The position numbers and the translations under genes were made by a program. 64,000 bases of DNA from Homalodisca vitripennis. Its lineage: Eukaryota > Arthropoda > Insecta > Hemiptera > Cicadellidae. The notes under the pieces were generated by a model that was given only the letters and a program-made list of their open reading frames with translations, was not told the origin of the DNA and ran no database searches. This document shows, one piece after another, positions 27,310-38,716 of this stretch. The stretch spans positions 1-64,000 of the forward strand of contig NW_025777599.1 of the NCBI RefSeq assembly GCF_021130785.1, given 5' to 3'. The stretch's first letter is position 1; every line of letters starts with the position of its first letter.

Positions 27310-28520
27310 TAACTTATAAAAAGAGCCCAGAAAGCCCTGTAGGGCATTAAGAACAAATAACAAGAGAACTCGAGTTCTTTGTTATCTGGGATATTTTATG
27401 TTTTTACGTGTCTTCTTCGAAATGGAGTCTCTTAACTTACAAGTAAGATATATTTATTACTACCCGTTTTTTTTTTACTGTAATTGCAAGTACACAATTT
27501 AAGTAGGTAATTTACTTACACAACACCAATAAATACTGAACGAAATATTGTTGAATAATTTAAAAACAATTTTTCTTATCGTAGGGGATTGATATTAAGC
27601 ATAAGGATAAAACCAAGGTGTGAATGAAAGAAACTTATGAAATAGGTTTTTTTAAACTTCATAACCTGAATCACGAAATTTATAAAAATCCTGCAATCAA
27701 GAGTATGATTGTAAAGATTATGTCAATGATTCTGACGTAATAAACAACAAATGTTAACGGAGTGCCAAAAGAAGGACATGAATTAACTCATAAATAGAAC
27801 AAAGATAATAATGACAGTCAATCGGAACTCCATTTGACCTTCTTTCCAAAACCGATAGAATACGTCTTTGGATCGCTCTACACAAATTTTTAATTCTCTC
27901 AATTTACTATTTAGAGTTTATAGCACAAAATTATAAAAAGGGAGGCTCTCTTCTTAATTTTTTAACTCTACAATCAATAGAGTTATTTTTCGGACCAAAG
28001 TTTGTATATACTAAGTTTAGGTCTCTAGAGCGGTTGCATTCTAAGTTATTGGTTAATCGGTTTAACGGGCCAGAAGAAAGAACTATCTTTTGACCCTAAA
28101 ATCAAAAGCATGTTTTGTGGATTCTTTCTAATGAGAATTATCGCACGGACGGCAATACTAAGAAACGATTTCAATAAGGTCTTCTCGGGTCCTTAAAACA
28201 GTAGAAGTAGTAAATACTAGACGTTGAACGTGGTCTTGAAGACGAAATTGAAATGAAAACAGGGTAACTGATAGGAGAGAGAATTCTAAGTAACTATAAT
28301 GGATTAGGTGAAATAGAGAAATAGTTACGCTTTAAGATGATCCTATGGACTTTAACAAAAATTGTATTTCTGCATTTCCTGATAATTCCGCTTTAGTATT
28401 AGAAGTAAAGAGAACCAGCTTCTGTTGATCAGAATATAGCTGACGAAGAGAATGGACTTAAAATGCTCGTCTATATGGAGAAGTTTATAGATACATAGTT
28501 GACATTGAATATAATTTGGC
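27310..28520 (+). repeat. Diverged dispersed repeat, copy 2
   Basis: Direct counterpart of about 10200-11560 (shared TTCTTTGTTATCTGG at the left and the GATCCTATG block at the right). Confidence 0.55.
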
Positions 28521-28524
28521 AAAA

Positions 28525-31500
28525 CATTTTCACATACATTGCGGAAAACAGCTTTTAAACCGCGAATAATTTTTGAAATCGTAATCCGTAGTTTACATAA
28601 TTAAATCACTTATGGCGAATATGATGGTCCCCTGTGATATTTTGAAAACATAAATAGACTTATTAAGGTTCATAAACTATCAATTCAGTTTTCATGGTTA
28701 AAATGAACATAGCTCATAGGACTAACTCTTATATCTGGCTTTCCACGTAAAGGCGAACTTCTGTTTTCGAGCGAAATACATTACCAAATTCACATATGAA
28801 TTTTCCTTGTTACATCGATAAAGAAAATATATACATATGTACGTAAATCTCAGGAACTCTTTAGTAGGGTAACATTTCTTTCAAGTCCTTGTGACCTCTA
28901 TAGTTCAAAGATATGTTCAGTGCCATATGTGCTGTTTTTCCAAGATGCGTAGGTTAAATAAATATAGGCAAACTTGTAGAAAGCCTACTACGGCCAAAAC
29001 ATCTACTCCAGGGAAAATCCTTTCTAATTCAATGCAATATTTCCAAATAGTCGTTTATAATAAGTTTAGATTGCGCAAATATGTTTAAGTTTGTTTTTTG
29101 GACTATAGTCAGGAAAAGTATGACTCGCTGAGGCATGTTACTGTTTATTTTCATCTTTTTCTCCCTTAAGTCACTGCTATATCACAATGTTAAGTAAACC
29201 AACTAGTTTTAAATAAATTATGTGTAAAAATTACAGCATTGCCTTTTAAGGTCGGTTTTATAACGGTTTTATGATAGTATTCAAAAAAAAAAAACTAATT
29301 TTAAACCAAATAATTTCCTACTGTATTGGATGTTTAATAATTCTGAAGTCACGTAATCTTAGATAAAATGTATAGGGTAACCTTGTCATTATTATATATT
29401 TTACACTTTTATAGTCATAACTAGCAGAATAAAATAATTCAAATATTTATTTTAGTTAATTATATGAAATTTTTACTAATATCAGTCCGAATTCAGAATT
29501 TTAAAAAGATATAACGTAGTAAGGCCATTTCTATGGATTATTTCAAGTTACATAACACCATGCAACTTTGCTTGTACATATAGTATATAGATTTCATAGT
29601 TGAAATTTCTCTCTTCAGGAAAACCGAGGAAAAAGAAACAATGAAGTTTTGCCTGTACAATTCGTTTCTGGTTTCTTTTCAATATAGTGTATAACAGATT
29701 TAGATTTTTCACATGGTGTTTTATGCCTGATATGATACAAAAATTACATTAATTTTCAATCAAATAAAGCATACTAATTATAACTTAAAAAAATATGAAA
29801 TCGTTTTTTAATTCAGCTGTTATAACTTTATTCAAGGTAAGAGAAACCCACTCAACGAGTCATGTGACCGACTTTCACTGAAGGTACATACAAACTTTTA
29901 AATATTAATCTCATAATATTAGGCTTTATGAGTTACTGTATCAAATGATCATTTGTCATATGATGAATACATTTAGTAGATAATTTGGTTTACTCTTTAT
30001 AATTGCTACTATAGTTCCCCCAAGACAAATGTAAAAACTTTTGCAAACATTCAAGTTAACAGAGTGACATTCAAAATAATCCAGATGGTCGATGCTGCTT
30101 ATATAAAAAGTTGAAAGTTATAAATTTCGCGTAAACAGATATGCAGACATGCATGGTGGAATACTTATAAGGAAATACAGTAAGAAGTGTAAACTATTGA
30201 AAATACAATATACTGTTTTAGAGCTTAGTGTTTAATGTATAATTAACAACTAAGGGGATTAAATAAGGGGATCGGCCTCTCCCTTTAAAAAAAATAAATA
30301 AATAAAAAAAAAAAAAAAAAATAAAAAAAAATGTAAATATTTGAATAAATACATTCTGTTGTAATCGTATATGTTATGACAATAGTTAAGGTGAGCTTTA
30401 AACAAAATTTAATACTGATTCATTTATAATTAATAAATAATAATTTGTAATACTCCATACATAAAGAATGATATATTATACCAAGTCCATTCCACTGACT
30501 AATCAAATAATAATGATTCCCCTAGAGCTCTGAGAGCAGTGAGATTTGAAATGTTAAATACCTAATTACAACAACAACTGCTAGCTTTAGCAAAAATATA
30601 TTACGGTTCTAATTATTATAGGATTATTAAACAGCTTACAAGCAAAGCTACTAGATTATAATTTAGTGTTATATATGCCATGTTATGACATGTATATTGT
30701 ATCCCATGTAAGTAATTTATATACAACTATTTCATCAAGCGTTCTATACTATTTTGGCTAATACATATGAACAGAGTTTTAAATCACACATTTTAAGTAT
30801 ATACACACAGTAACTGCATGCTTCATAATCAAAATTTTTATTAGTTTTGGTTCATTGTATAGTAATTTGTAGCGTATATGGGCTTAAGTAGGAGTGAACT
30901 AATACTTTCTTTATTTGTGATTCCAATCGTGACCCAATCTAGAAAAAAGCATAAGAATACGGAAATGGATCATAAATATTAAAAAAAGAATTCTTATTGT
31001 GGCTAAAATAAATAATATGTAATGAAGGTATTCTCGATTGATATATGATACTCTTATTATATAAATAGTTTAAAAATGTATTTAGCTATGCTATTTAAGG
31101 CTGTAGTAATTATCATCATAAATATTCGTTTATCAACCAGTTTATGCCAGCTTACACTGTTTTTCCAGTATTTTTTTTCATTAATACATTAATAATTACA
31201 AATAATTTTAATACCCAAATACAATGTACTGTCTTTTGAAAACATTTCCATGTTATCAAGTAATAAGGTATTGTTGTTAATATTATGAACATAAAAGTCA
31301 AAATGTTATAAATTTTAGCCTTATCTTCTTCTGAAATTTTAAGTTTAAAATAAATTAACACGGACCAACATTTGACCTCATGTACACAGTGTATAGCTTT
31401 GAACATTTATTTTCACGTGAATTATATTTTAGTTTCAAAATATTTATAGTCAGATGGATCAAATCTATACTTTATTTATAGTAAAACTTTCTTGTAAATG

Positions 31501-32585
31501 GCCGATGGCTAATTACTTATCATGTATTAGGACTGGTCATACGTTTGCAGTTCTTAAAAGATAAAACTAAATGAATTCATGCAAGAATTATGGTGGTACT
31601 GATATGATCCTAAGTCATTTCATAGTTTGTTAAACATGGTTCATGCTAAAAGTTACATGTTGTTTAAAAAAGTGTAACTCTTGTATTATTGGAAATTTAG
31701 CAGGCGTTAATAATATATATTACTTCATTATTTAGATACAATTGATTATTTTAAATGTATTTTATAATATAGCTATGTTTAACTTAGCATAAACTAATGT
31801 TTGTAGAATTTGTATTACAATATTATTTCAAAATAAACCATATTGACGGAGTATAGAAGAATGTGACATCATGTGTTACAAAAAATAAAACACACGAGCA
31901 GGCAGCGGACTGACTTCAATTTAAAGATTTGATCCATAAATTAATATCAATGTTGACATGAAAAGAGGAATTATTGCATTTTAGGAGGATTTTTTTTTGT
32001 CTTTAGGACGTTTCTAGAGAGATAGGAGAGAGAGAGAAAGGGAGAGAGAGTACAATCCAGTGAAAGTACAACGGTAAAACTACTTTTCAGCAGTTACAAA
32101 TTCGAATATTGTTAAACTTATCATAGGTTTAGATAATCCTGTTGTTAGTGAGATATTGGATAAATAATTCACCCCAAAGAACTAGTGAGTAGTTAAGAAA
32201 ATTTATTTGTTTACCCCTTTGGATAATAAACCACCATTCCTTTGTGTTTGAATCATTTAAATATTATGACCTACTCCAGGTTATATAATTTTTACTAAAA
32301 CCGACTTATTTGAGAATCCGGTATTAAAAGTCTATTCCTAGAAAGCTAGTAACTTAACACTTCGTTTCTTGTCTTATATTAAATCATTCATAACTTTTCC
32401 GTACTTGTTTTTTTAATGGTCGTAAATCTGTTGTAGACCTCATTTAGTCACTGCTATTGTTTTAAACTCTTTAAACCGTATCTGAGTATCTTGATCTTAG
32501 TTTTCAAAGTGTCAAAAGAAGAATTTTATGAACAAACATTACTTATTTAATACTTAAGCACGTATATTTATTAAAGTATCCTTAT
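28525..32585. other. AT-rich left flank of the Polinton, no recognised gene
   Basis: Contains an A-rich tract at about 30288-30332 and a GA-rich purine tract at about 32018-32051. The ORFs at 28891-29088 (+) and 31152-31406 (-) have no motif and match the background composition. Confidence 0.6.
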
Positions 32586-32587
32586 TT

Positions 32588-32593
32588 CCTATA
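32588..32593. repeat. Left target-site duplication CCTATA
   Basis: CCTATA lies directly outside the left TIR and is repeated at 53361-53366 directly outside the right TIR. A 6-bp duplication is the expected signature of integration by a Polinton retrovirus-like integrase. Confidence 0.95.
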
Positions 32594-32812
32594 AGTAGGA
32601 CTTACCCGGAGGATAGCCCCGCGCTCTGATTGGTCGAGAGGCAGGTCACGTGATCCAAGATGGCGGCTAAGCCCCGCCCCCCACGGGAAAAATTCCCTCA
32701 AATGCGGGAAAAATCCCTCACGCGCGGGAAAAAATCCCTCAAATTGCGGGAACCAAAAAAAAAGTGGCGGGAAAATCAAATACTTACATAGCAAAAAAAA
32801 CTTGTTTATTTT
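32594..32812 (+). repeat. Left terminal inverted repeat (about 219 bp)
   Basis: Starts AGTAGGACTTACCCGG. It matches the reverse complement of 53143-53360 until similarity stops after TTGTTTATTTT. The differences are single-base length changes only. The inner half is built of repeated units of the form GCGGGAAAAATCCCTCA. The outer half is GC-rich and holds promoter-like motifs. Confidence 0.95.
32626..32774 (+). promoter_or_regulatory. Host-type transcription-factor motif array in the TIR
   Basis: Motifs in order: CCAAT/NF-Y box (CTGATTGGTC, 32626-32635), palindromic E-box TCACGTGA (32646-32653), CAAGATGGCGGC (32656-32667), which is both the YY1 site and the TISU translation-initiator consensus, GC box CCCCGCCCC (32672-32680), and three E2F octamers GCGGGAAA (32704-32711, 32724-32731, 32767-32774), plus one near-match GCGGGAAC at 32746. 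The same array is mirrored in the right TIR. Binding is inferred from consensus matches only. Confidence 0.6.
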
Positions 32813-33156
32813 GTACTATTTTAAGAGTATACTGCACTACAAGAGTCAGCCGTCAGCTGTACCCGTAGCCACCTGAAACAAAATACAGTAATCAGTAAAG
32901 CAGTCGCGTCCGGCTCGAGCCCACCACATCCGCGAAGGTCAACAGCACTCCCGTCTGGGAATGCGGTCTGTCTGGGAATGCGGTCTGTCTGGGAATGCCG
33001 CTCACCCAGGGTCAACCGCGTCCGGGAAGCGCAGTCGCTAATCAAATTCGCAACCAACGCCTCATCCTGCTCCGGGTTCCGCTTGGCAAGATTACCCGTC
33101 CGCCCAGGGTTCAACGAGGCCATTGCCATATCCTGGATCCTTGTGACCGGGGGCTT
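32813..33156. other. Left subterminal region with a 17-nt tandem repeat
   Basis: CTGGGAATGCGGTCTGT occurs twice in tandem with a partial third copy (32955-33000). Short ORFs on both strands (32821-33129 on -, 32978-33267 on +) pass through it without motifs. It may be part of the replication origin or upstream polymerase promoter; nothing in the sequence decides this. Confidence 0.5.
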
Positions 33157-33191
33157 TATAAGAGACCGAAATTATTCCCTTCCCAGTCAGT
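33157..33191 (+). promoter_or_regulatory. TATA/initiator promoter ahead of the polymerase
   Basis: TATAAG (33157-33162) is followed by the arthropod-type initiator TCAGT (33187-33191), with the initiator A 32 nt from the first T. The predicted leader to the polymerase ATG is 192 nt, the longest in the element, and contains a run of TATACTTATACAGTTACTA-type short repeats (33309-33378). Confidence 0.6.
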
Positions 33192-33380
33192 TTGCGGTAG
33201 AGGTACGCTAGATTGCAGCACACCACAGCAACACATCCAAGTAATAGTCGATAGTATCGAAATCTAACCGACTAACCCACTAACTAAGTAGTACTAAGCA
33301 TTCCTAAACACTATACTATACTATACTTATACAGTTACTACAGTTATACAGTTACTATACTTATACAGTTATATACAGAG

Positions 33381-36300
33381 ATGGAGCCCGTACATGTAGT
33401 GTGTACCGACGAGACCTATGTTACAAGGTTTCGAGTCCGTGGTACTAAAGTGACTTTTAAATTTAATTCTGTCCCTGAAGGGGTTACGGAACTCGACTGG
33501 GTAAGACGGGGGTTCGCCGAAATCATGGACCGAATGAAGGCCGATGCCGAAGACACAGACCAACTCGGTTTCACTCTGAGGGTCCCTAAATTTTAAAATT
33601 CAAAGAGCCGGGGTACGTAGCATTCCGACCCGCCAGTGAGCTGGACAGTGACGTGTTGTGGACCATATTCGGAGGGATCGTCCAGAGCAATGCCGGAAGC
33701 CCTCACCTCCAGTGATACATTTCCAAGTAGAATGCACTAGAGTAAACATTCCGGTAGGAACGGGTAGAGTGAGACCTGGCTTGTACAATACTTTTTTTAC
33801 GAAGAGTGTAAGTCCCGTAAGGGTATCGTAGTTATTAATTAATCGCGACAACCTATGTTTACGCGGGCGTTGGTTGTGGCCGAAGCCTACGCCAAGAAAG
33901 ATCCTCAAATTAAAGCAATAAGGCAGGATAAGGGTAAGCGACAAACTTGTAGAGCCCAAAGACTGATGACCAAAGCCGGTGTCCAAATTCCAGAACTGGA
34001 GCGGGATCCCCGAACTTTCAAAATTCCAAGACCACCTGAAAGATTACAACATTACAGTCTACAGCTATGGAAACAAAGGCCGGATTGTGTACTTTAATGG
34101 TAACAACTCTGATGCTCAGTACAAAATCAACCTGCTCTTATTCACGATGGACACTACAATGTGATTACATCTCTCACTGCGGCTTTTGTATGCACCTACT
34201 TCTGCGAGCCTTGCCATACCCCTTATGACCACAAGGGTGAACACAAGTGTTCCAATATCTGCTGCCCTGCGTGTCAGACTGTATCTCCCACCATGTAAAA
34301 GAGGAGCATGGAGGAATAGTTTGTCCAAATTGTAACATCAAATTCAAAAACCAAATTTGCTTCGCAGCCCACAAGAGGTGAGCGTTGCAAGTCTGTAAAG
34401 AAATGTAAAGACTGCCAAAAACTCGTATATTTCAAAAGTCGTGTAAAGTCAAAAACACGTGTGCGGTGAAAGAGTTTTGCAAAACTTGTAACGATTATAT
34501 GCTACCAAACCATCAATGTTTACATGCGGGTTGACACAAACAAACCCAAAACGAAAGATTTCCTGTTCATCTTCTTCGACCTTGAACCCGCCAAGATGAA
34601 ATTTTAACCGGAAAACTCAAAAATTCATAAAGTCAATCTCTGTGTATCGCAGCAATTTTGTTGGAAATGCATTGATAAGGGAAATTGCCAAAATTGCAAC
34701 AACCGCACCAGGGTCTTTAGACAAGACCCGACCATCATTTTATGAGTACGTAATGGAGGAGAGAAAAAATTCAAAAATTTATGCGTCATTGCTCATAACG
34801 GCCAAGGTTTCGATTTTCAATTTCTGCTAAAGTACGTTCTCGAAAAAACCAAATTCACTCCAGAGCTAAATTTATGCGTGGCACTAAAGTCATACTTATG
34901 GAGTTGGACAATGTGCGATTTATCGATTCGCTAAACTATTTCCCCATGGCCCTCTCTGCATTACCCAAAGCCTTTGACCTTCCCCGGAGAAGAAGAAGGG
35001 CTACTTCCCTCACCTCTTCAAACACATTGGCAAACCAAAATTATATGTAGGCCCCATACCATCCAAGGAAGTACTACAGCCCTGAAACCATGTTCGAAAA
35101 AACCCACAGAGATTTTGAAAATTGGTTATAACGAACAAGTCGCTAACAATGTAGTTTTTCATTTTCAAAAAAGAGAGTTGATCGAGTACTGTATTTCAGA
35201 TGTAGACATACTGGGCGCAAGCGGTGCATTAAATTCAGAGACATTTTCTTGAAAGAGTGCAATGTTGACCCCTTCATGGAAGCCGTTACACATTGCAAGC
35301 GCATGCAATCTGGCTTTCAACGCAACTTCCTAAAACCAAACACCATCGGTCTGATCCCAAAGAATGGATACCGTCTTGTGGACATTCAGTCGCCTATCGC
35401 TTTTGCAATGGCTGTCTTGGGAGGAAGAAAAGCGCGCGTGTTCAAAATTCAGCACGCGGGGCGGGGGAGAGAAATCAAAATTGAGGGGCTAAAAAGTAGG
35501 ACGGTTTTGACGGAGAACGAATCTATGAATTTCAGGGCTGTTACTTCCACGTGTGTCTAATTGCTTTCCTTTTAAAAGGGAAGAGCCCCTTACAGATGAC
35601 CCTTCCGATACTCTGCATTTTAAGGTTCGAGAGAACCAAATCTAAAACTTCTCGACTTGAGAATGCAGGGTATGAAGTAGTTGAAATGTGGGAGTGTCAG
35701 TTCCAAAAACTGAAGAAAGAACAACAATTGGATTATCTAAATTTTCTCCCCATTCTAAACCACACTCCCGCTCAACCCCAGAGATGCCTTCTTCGGGGGA
35801 AGGACAGGAAATGCAAAATCATATCACAAGTGCGAGGACGGGGAAAACCTATCCAGTACGTGGACGTATGCTCACTCTACCCGTACGTCTGTAAACGTGG
35901 AATGTATCCTCGGGGGCACCCAAAAATCTGTGTAGGGGACAAGGAGTGTAGAGAAAGAAGCTTGAAGGCCGAAGGCCTCCTCAAGTGTAAAGTCCTGCCT
36001 CCTCTAAATTTGTATCATCCCGTCCTTCCAGCACGCATGAACAATAAATTAATGTTTGTTTTATGCCGTACATGTGGTCTAGAAACGTCCAAACACAGAG
36101 TGTAATCACAACATCGAGGAAAGAGCATTGACAGGGACATGGACAATGCAGGAAATACGCAAGGCTGTGGAAAAAAGGGATTACGAAATTGTAGAAATGT
36201 ATGAGCTCTGGGGAGTACGAGGTGGCAAGATACGAGACAGGGGGTCTATTCACAGAGACTTCATAAACAAATTTTTAAAAAATCAAAACAAGAGGCATCA

Positions 36301-37249
36301 GGTTACCCCTCCTGGTGCCTAACTGAAGAAGACAAGGCCAAGTACATTCAAAATTATTATGAACACACGAAGGTATTCACCTGGACCCGACCAAAATTGA
36401 GAAGAACGGGGGTCTTCGCTCCCTAGCTAAATTAATGTTAAATTCTTTCTGGGGTAAATTCGGTCAAAGAGAGAACCAAACAAAGACATCAATTGTTAGA
36501 GAACCATGCGACCTGTACAAATTACTTACAAGTCCGGGGGTCCAAGTTAAACACGTTACAAGAAATAAATGAAAATGTACTCCTTGTTAATTGGCAACAT
36601 ATTGACGAAGTCGGGGAATCCTTAGAGAACAGTATAAACGTCGTACTAGCCTCTGCCTACACCACCTCCCAAGCAAGACTCAAGCTGTACGAACATCTGG
36701 GAAAGCTCTGGAGAAACCAGGTCCTCTATTACGACACAGACAGTGTCCTCTACGTACAAAGGGAAGGTATGTAACAAGGTCCCCCACAGGGGATTACTTG
36801 GGCGAGATGACCGATGAACTGGTTGACTACGGCCCCCCGGCTCTTCACATCGTTGAAATTTGTTTCAGGCGGCCCCAAGACTTACGCCTATCTTGTCTGG
36901 TCAACAAATAAAAACACACTAGTTGAAGTTTTGTAAAATAAAAAGGCCTTACTCTAAATTTAAAAACTAGCCAAACATTAAACTGTTTCCAAATTTTTTA
37001 AAAGAAAGAAATGGTGCTGAGTGAGACCGATGTAAGCTTGGAGATAGTTGAAAACAGAATAAGACGTACTAAAGAAAAGAACATTGTTACCGTGGAGGAG
37101 CACAAATTATTTAAAATTACTGGACCCAAAAGGAACTCGAAGGACCCTATGACACTTTACCTTTTGGCTTTAAAAAGCATAAAAAACTAACACATTACAT
37201 ACAGCAAGACTTACCTGACTCGTCCCATACACCCTTGAGGATCCGGTAG
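33381..37249 (+). CDS. polB: Protein-primed family B DNA polymerase (broken)
   Basis: Replicates the element from its ends, by protein priming in this family. An N-terminal frame is open at 33381-33596. A Cys-rich, zinc-finger-like part lies at about 34190-34380. Exonuclease motifs follow: FFDLE (34572-34586), HNGQGFDFQFLL (34794-34829) and YCISDVDIL (35187-35213). Polymerase motifs are DVCSLYPYV (35863-35889, motif A), LNSFWGKFGQ (36438-36467, motif B) and YYDTDSV (36727-36747, motif C with both catalytic Asp). The C-terminal TLPFG signature is at about 37154, and the stop at 37249 is the first in that frame. All key residues seem present, but the gene is split over all three frames with several stops, so it is not continuous as given. 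Length (about 1,250 codons) fits the family. The start is the first ATG after the promoter. Confidence 0.9.
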
Positions 37250-38059
37250 CAAACCACGTGGTCCCGACTCTTCAAAATGATGAAGCAACCCCTCACTCTA
37301 ACTCTCGAATCTTCTGCATACCTGAAGAGCGGCTAGGGCTTGGAGAGTAGGGACCTCGTCCCACGGAGCCATGCCGGGGTGACACAGGGGTCAGGTAGGG
37401 GCTTCCACACAACTCAGAAAACGGTGAAGTCGTACTCCACTACCTGACGGGGTGCGCGAGCGGTTACCTCGACGTGGACCTCCCAAAATAAAGTCGCCAC
37501 TCGCGCCGTGCATCCCGCTCCAGCTGACGGTGAGCCCGACTCCATGCCCCAGCAGAGATGGATGGCTGCTGTGGCGGGGGGTCTGTCCATGCCAGGAGCT
37601 TAGACAATTTTACAATCACTTGCAGAATCGTTAGAAGTGAGGTCAACATTGTAACTAATTGTGTTTTCAGAGCACGGGAGCTCAGCGTCCAAGTGGAGGG
37701 GAGGTCACATGACCGGTCATGTGATCTCACCAAGCCTACATCCTGGGAGGTATTTCAGTATAGCTCCAACCATTCCTACACATCCCAGTCCATTCTCCGC
37801 TCTAAGTGCTGTCGCCTGCAAGAGATGGCTTCATACCCGATCACCGGACGAATGCGATATCTGGCAAAAAAGTTGTGACGGACGGATTCATGCTATACCA
37901 CATCATGCCAAAATAGGGTGTAACGACTGTGAGCGCTGTTATAGGGCTATAGAGCCCGTATCAGCTGCTATCTGGAGTAATTTCGCTTACAGCGTGGACC
38001 CTATGCGCGAAATCCCTAAAACTCTTTGCCAGTGAGGCGCGGGGACATTGGTGAATAGT
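37250..38059 (+). other. Polymerase-integrase spacer, unassigned ORFs
   Basis: Contains overlapping ORFs, the longest 37661-38035 with a Cys-rich tail (CNDCERCY near 37918-37941). Its start lies across a 28-nt palindrome and no homolog is recognised. Polintons often carry small lineage-specific genes here, but nothing proves that this is coding. Confidence 0.35.
37701..37728. promoter_or_regulatory. 28-nt palindrome with two E-boxes
   Basis: The central 20 nt (37705-37724, TCACATGACCGGTCATGTGA) form a perfect inverted repeat without spacer. It extends to 28 nt with one mismatched pair. Each half contains CACATG/CATGTG, an E-box related to the TCACGTGA of the TIRs. It could be an operator-like site, a cruciform or part of a bidirectional promoter. 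Confidence 0.55.
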
Positions 38060-38400
38060 ATGGGAAGGTTTAACGATTTTTGGCAGGCTCAACCGCGTGA
38101 CGAAGAAGAATGGGACTGTACTATGAACAATTGGAAGAGGCTCCGTCTACAAGATGCTATAAGAAAGAGAATACTGGGAAGGTGTGGGTGAACGAGGTAG
38201 ACTATCTCCTAGCCTGGGAGGTAGAGTTCAAAAAGTCACCTCAAACGAAAAGGGTCCTGCTCGGCGTCCCGAACAACCAAAAATTGCCAAGTTGTAAACA
38301 CCCATCCTTCGTCCTGCACACTTCCGGTCGTCTTTCGTCACCCTTCTTTTTCCAACCGTCCCTGTGCAAATGGGTATGTATGAATGTGGGAGCTCAGTAA
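38060..38400 (+). CDS. Hypothetical protein, two-frame
   Basis: ATG at 38060 opens 43 codons with a Trp/Arg-rich composition (RFNDFWQAQPRDEEEWD). The adjoining frame continues to 38400 and contains NEVDYLLAWEVEFKKSP around 38190-38240. One indel would join them, but no family is recognised. It lies directly upstream of a segment similar to the 51-kb hairpin repeats and of the integrase promoter. It may be a small virus-specific protein or non-coding. Confidence 0.3.
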
Positions 38401-38478
38401 GGGGTTTTGGACTTGGGCATGGAGATTGAACAAGACTAGGCCCTCGAAACGGTTCGGTACGAATGTGGTCCTTCGGGG

Positions 38479-38504
38479 TGGGCTAAACCCCATAAGTCCC
38501 TGAG
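38479..38504 (+). repeat. Isolated copy of the GGCCTAAAC...GTAAGTCC element
   Basis: GGGCTAAACCCCATAAGTCC resembles the three-copy repeat at 51014-51151 at about 16 of 20 positions. Both sites lie in spacers upstream of a promoter. Confidence 0.4.
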
Positions 38505-38674
38505 ACCGTGAATGTATGTGTAATGCCTAAGAATAAGGGATGGGGCATTATTGGTCAAGGGAGTGTCAACCAGTCACATCTGGACGGACTTCCAAACCCA
38601 ATAATGTTTAACCTGGGCGTCAGACACTCGCGTGCCTGACGTGGATGTTTCCAAAACCACACCACTTAGACATT

Positions 38675-38710
38675 TATAAATACACTTGTATTACCACCTA
38701 AGGATCACTT
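38675..38710 (+). promoter_or_regulatory. Integrase promoter
   Basis: TATAAA (38675-38680) and initiator TCACTT (38705-38710, A at 38707) are 32 nt apart. The integrase ATG follows only 10 nt after the initiator A. Confidence 0.65.
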
Positions 38711-38716
38711 CCCAAC

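Noticed and set aside
32825..33129. Possible spliced minus-strand gene at the left end (donor GTGAGC near 33004, acceptor TGTTTCAG near 32879, poly(A) signal in the TIR)
   Set aside because: The joined product would be short and ends immediately after the acceptor. The donor-acceptor interval is mostly a 17-nt tandem repeat, and the minus-strand TATA spacing does not fit the predicted ATG.
33600..33986. 128-codon minus-strand ORF opposite the polymerase
   Set aside because: Antisense shadow; the + strand carries family-typical polymerase N-terminal sequence in the same interval.
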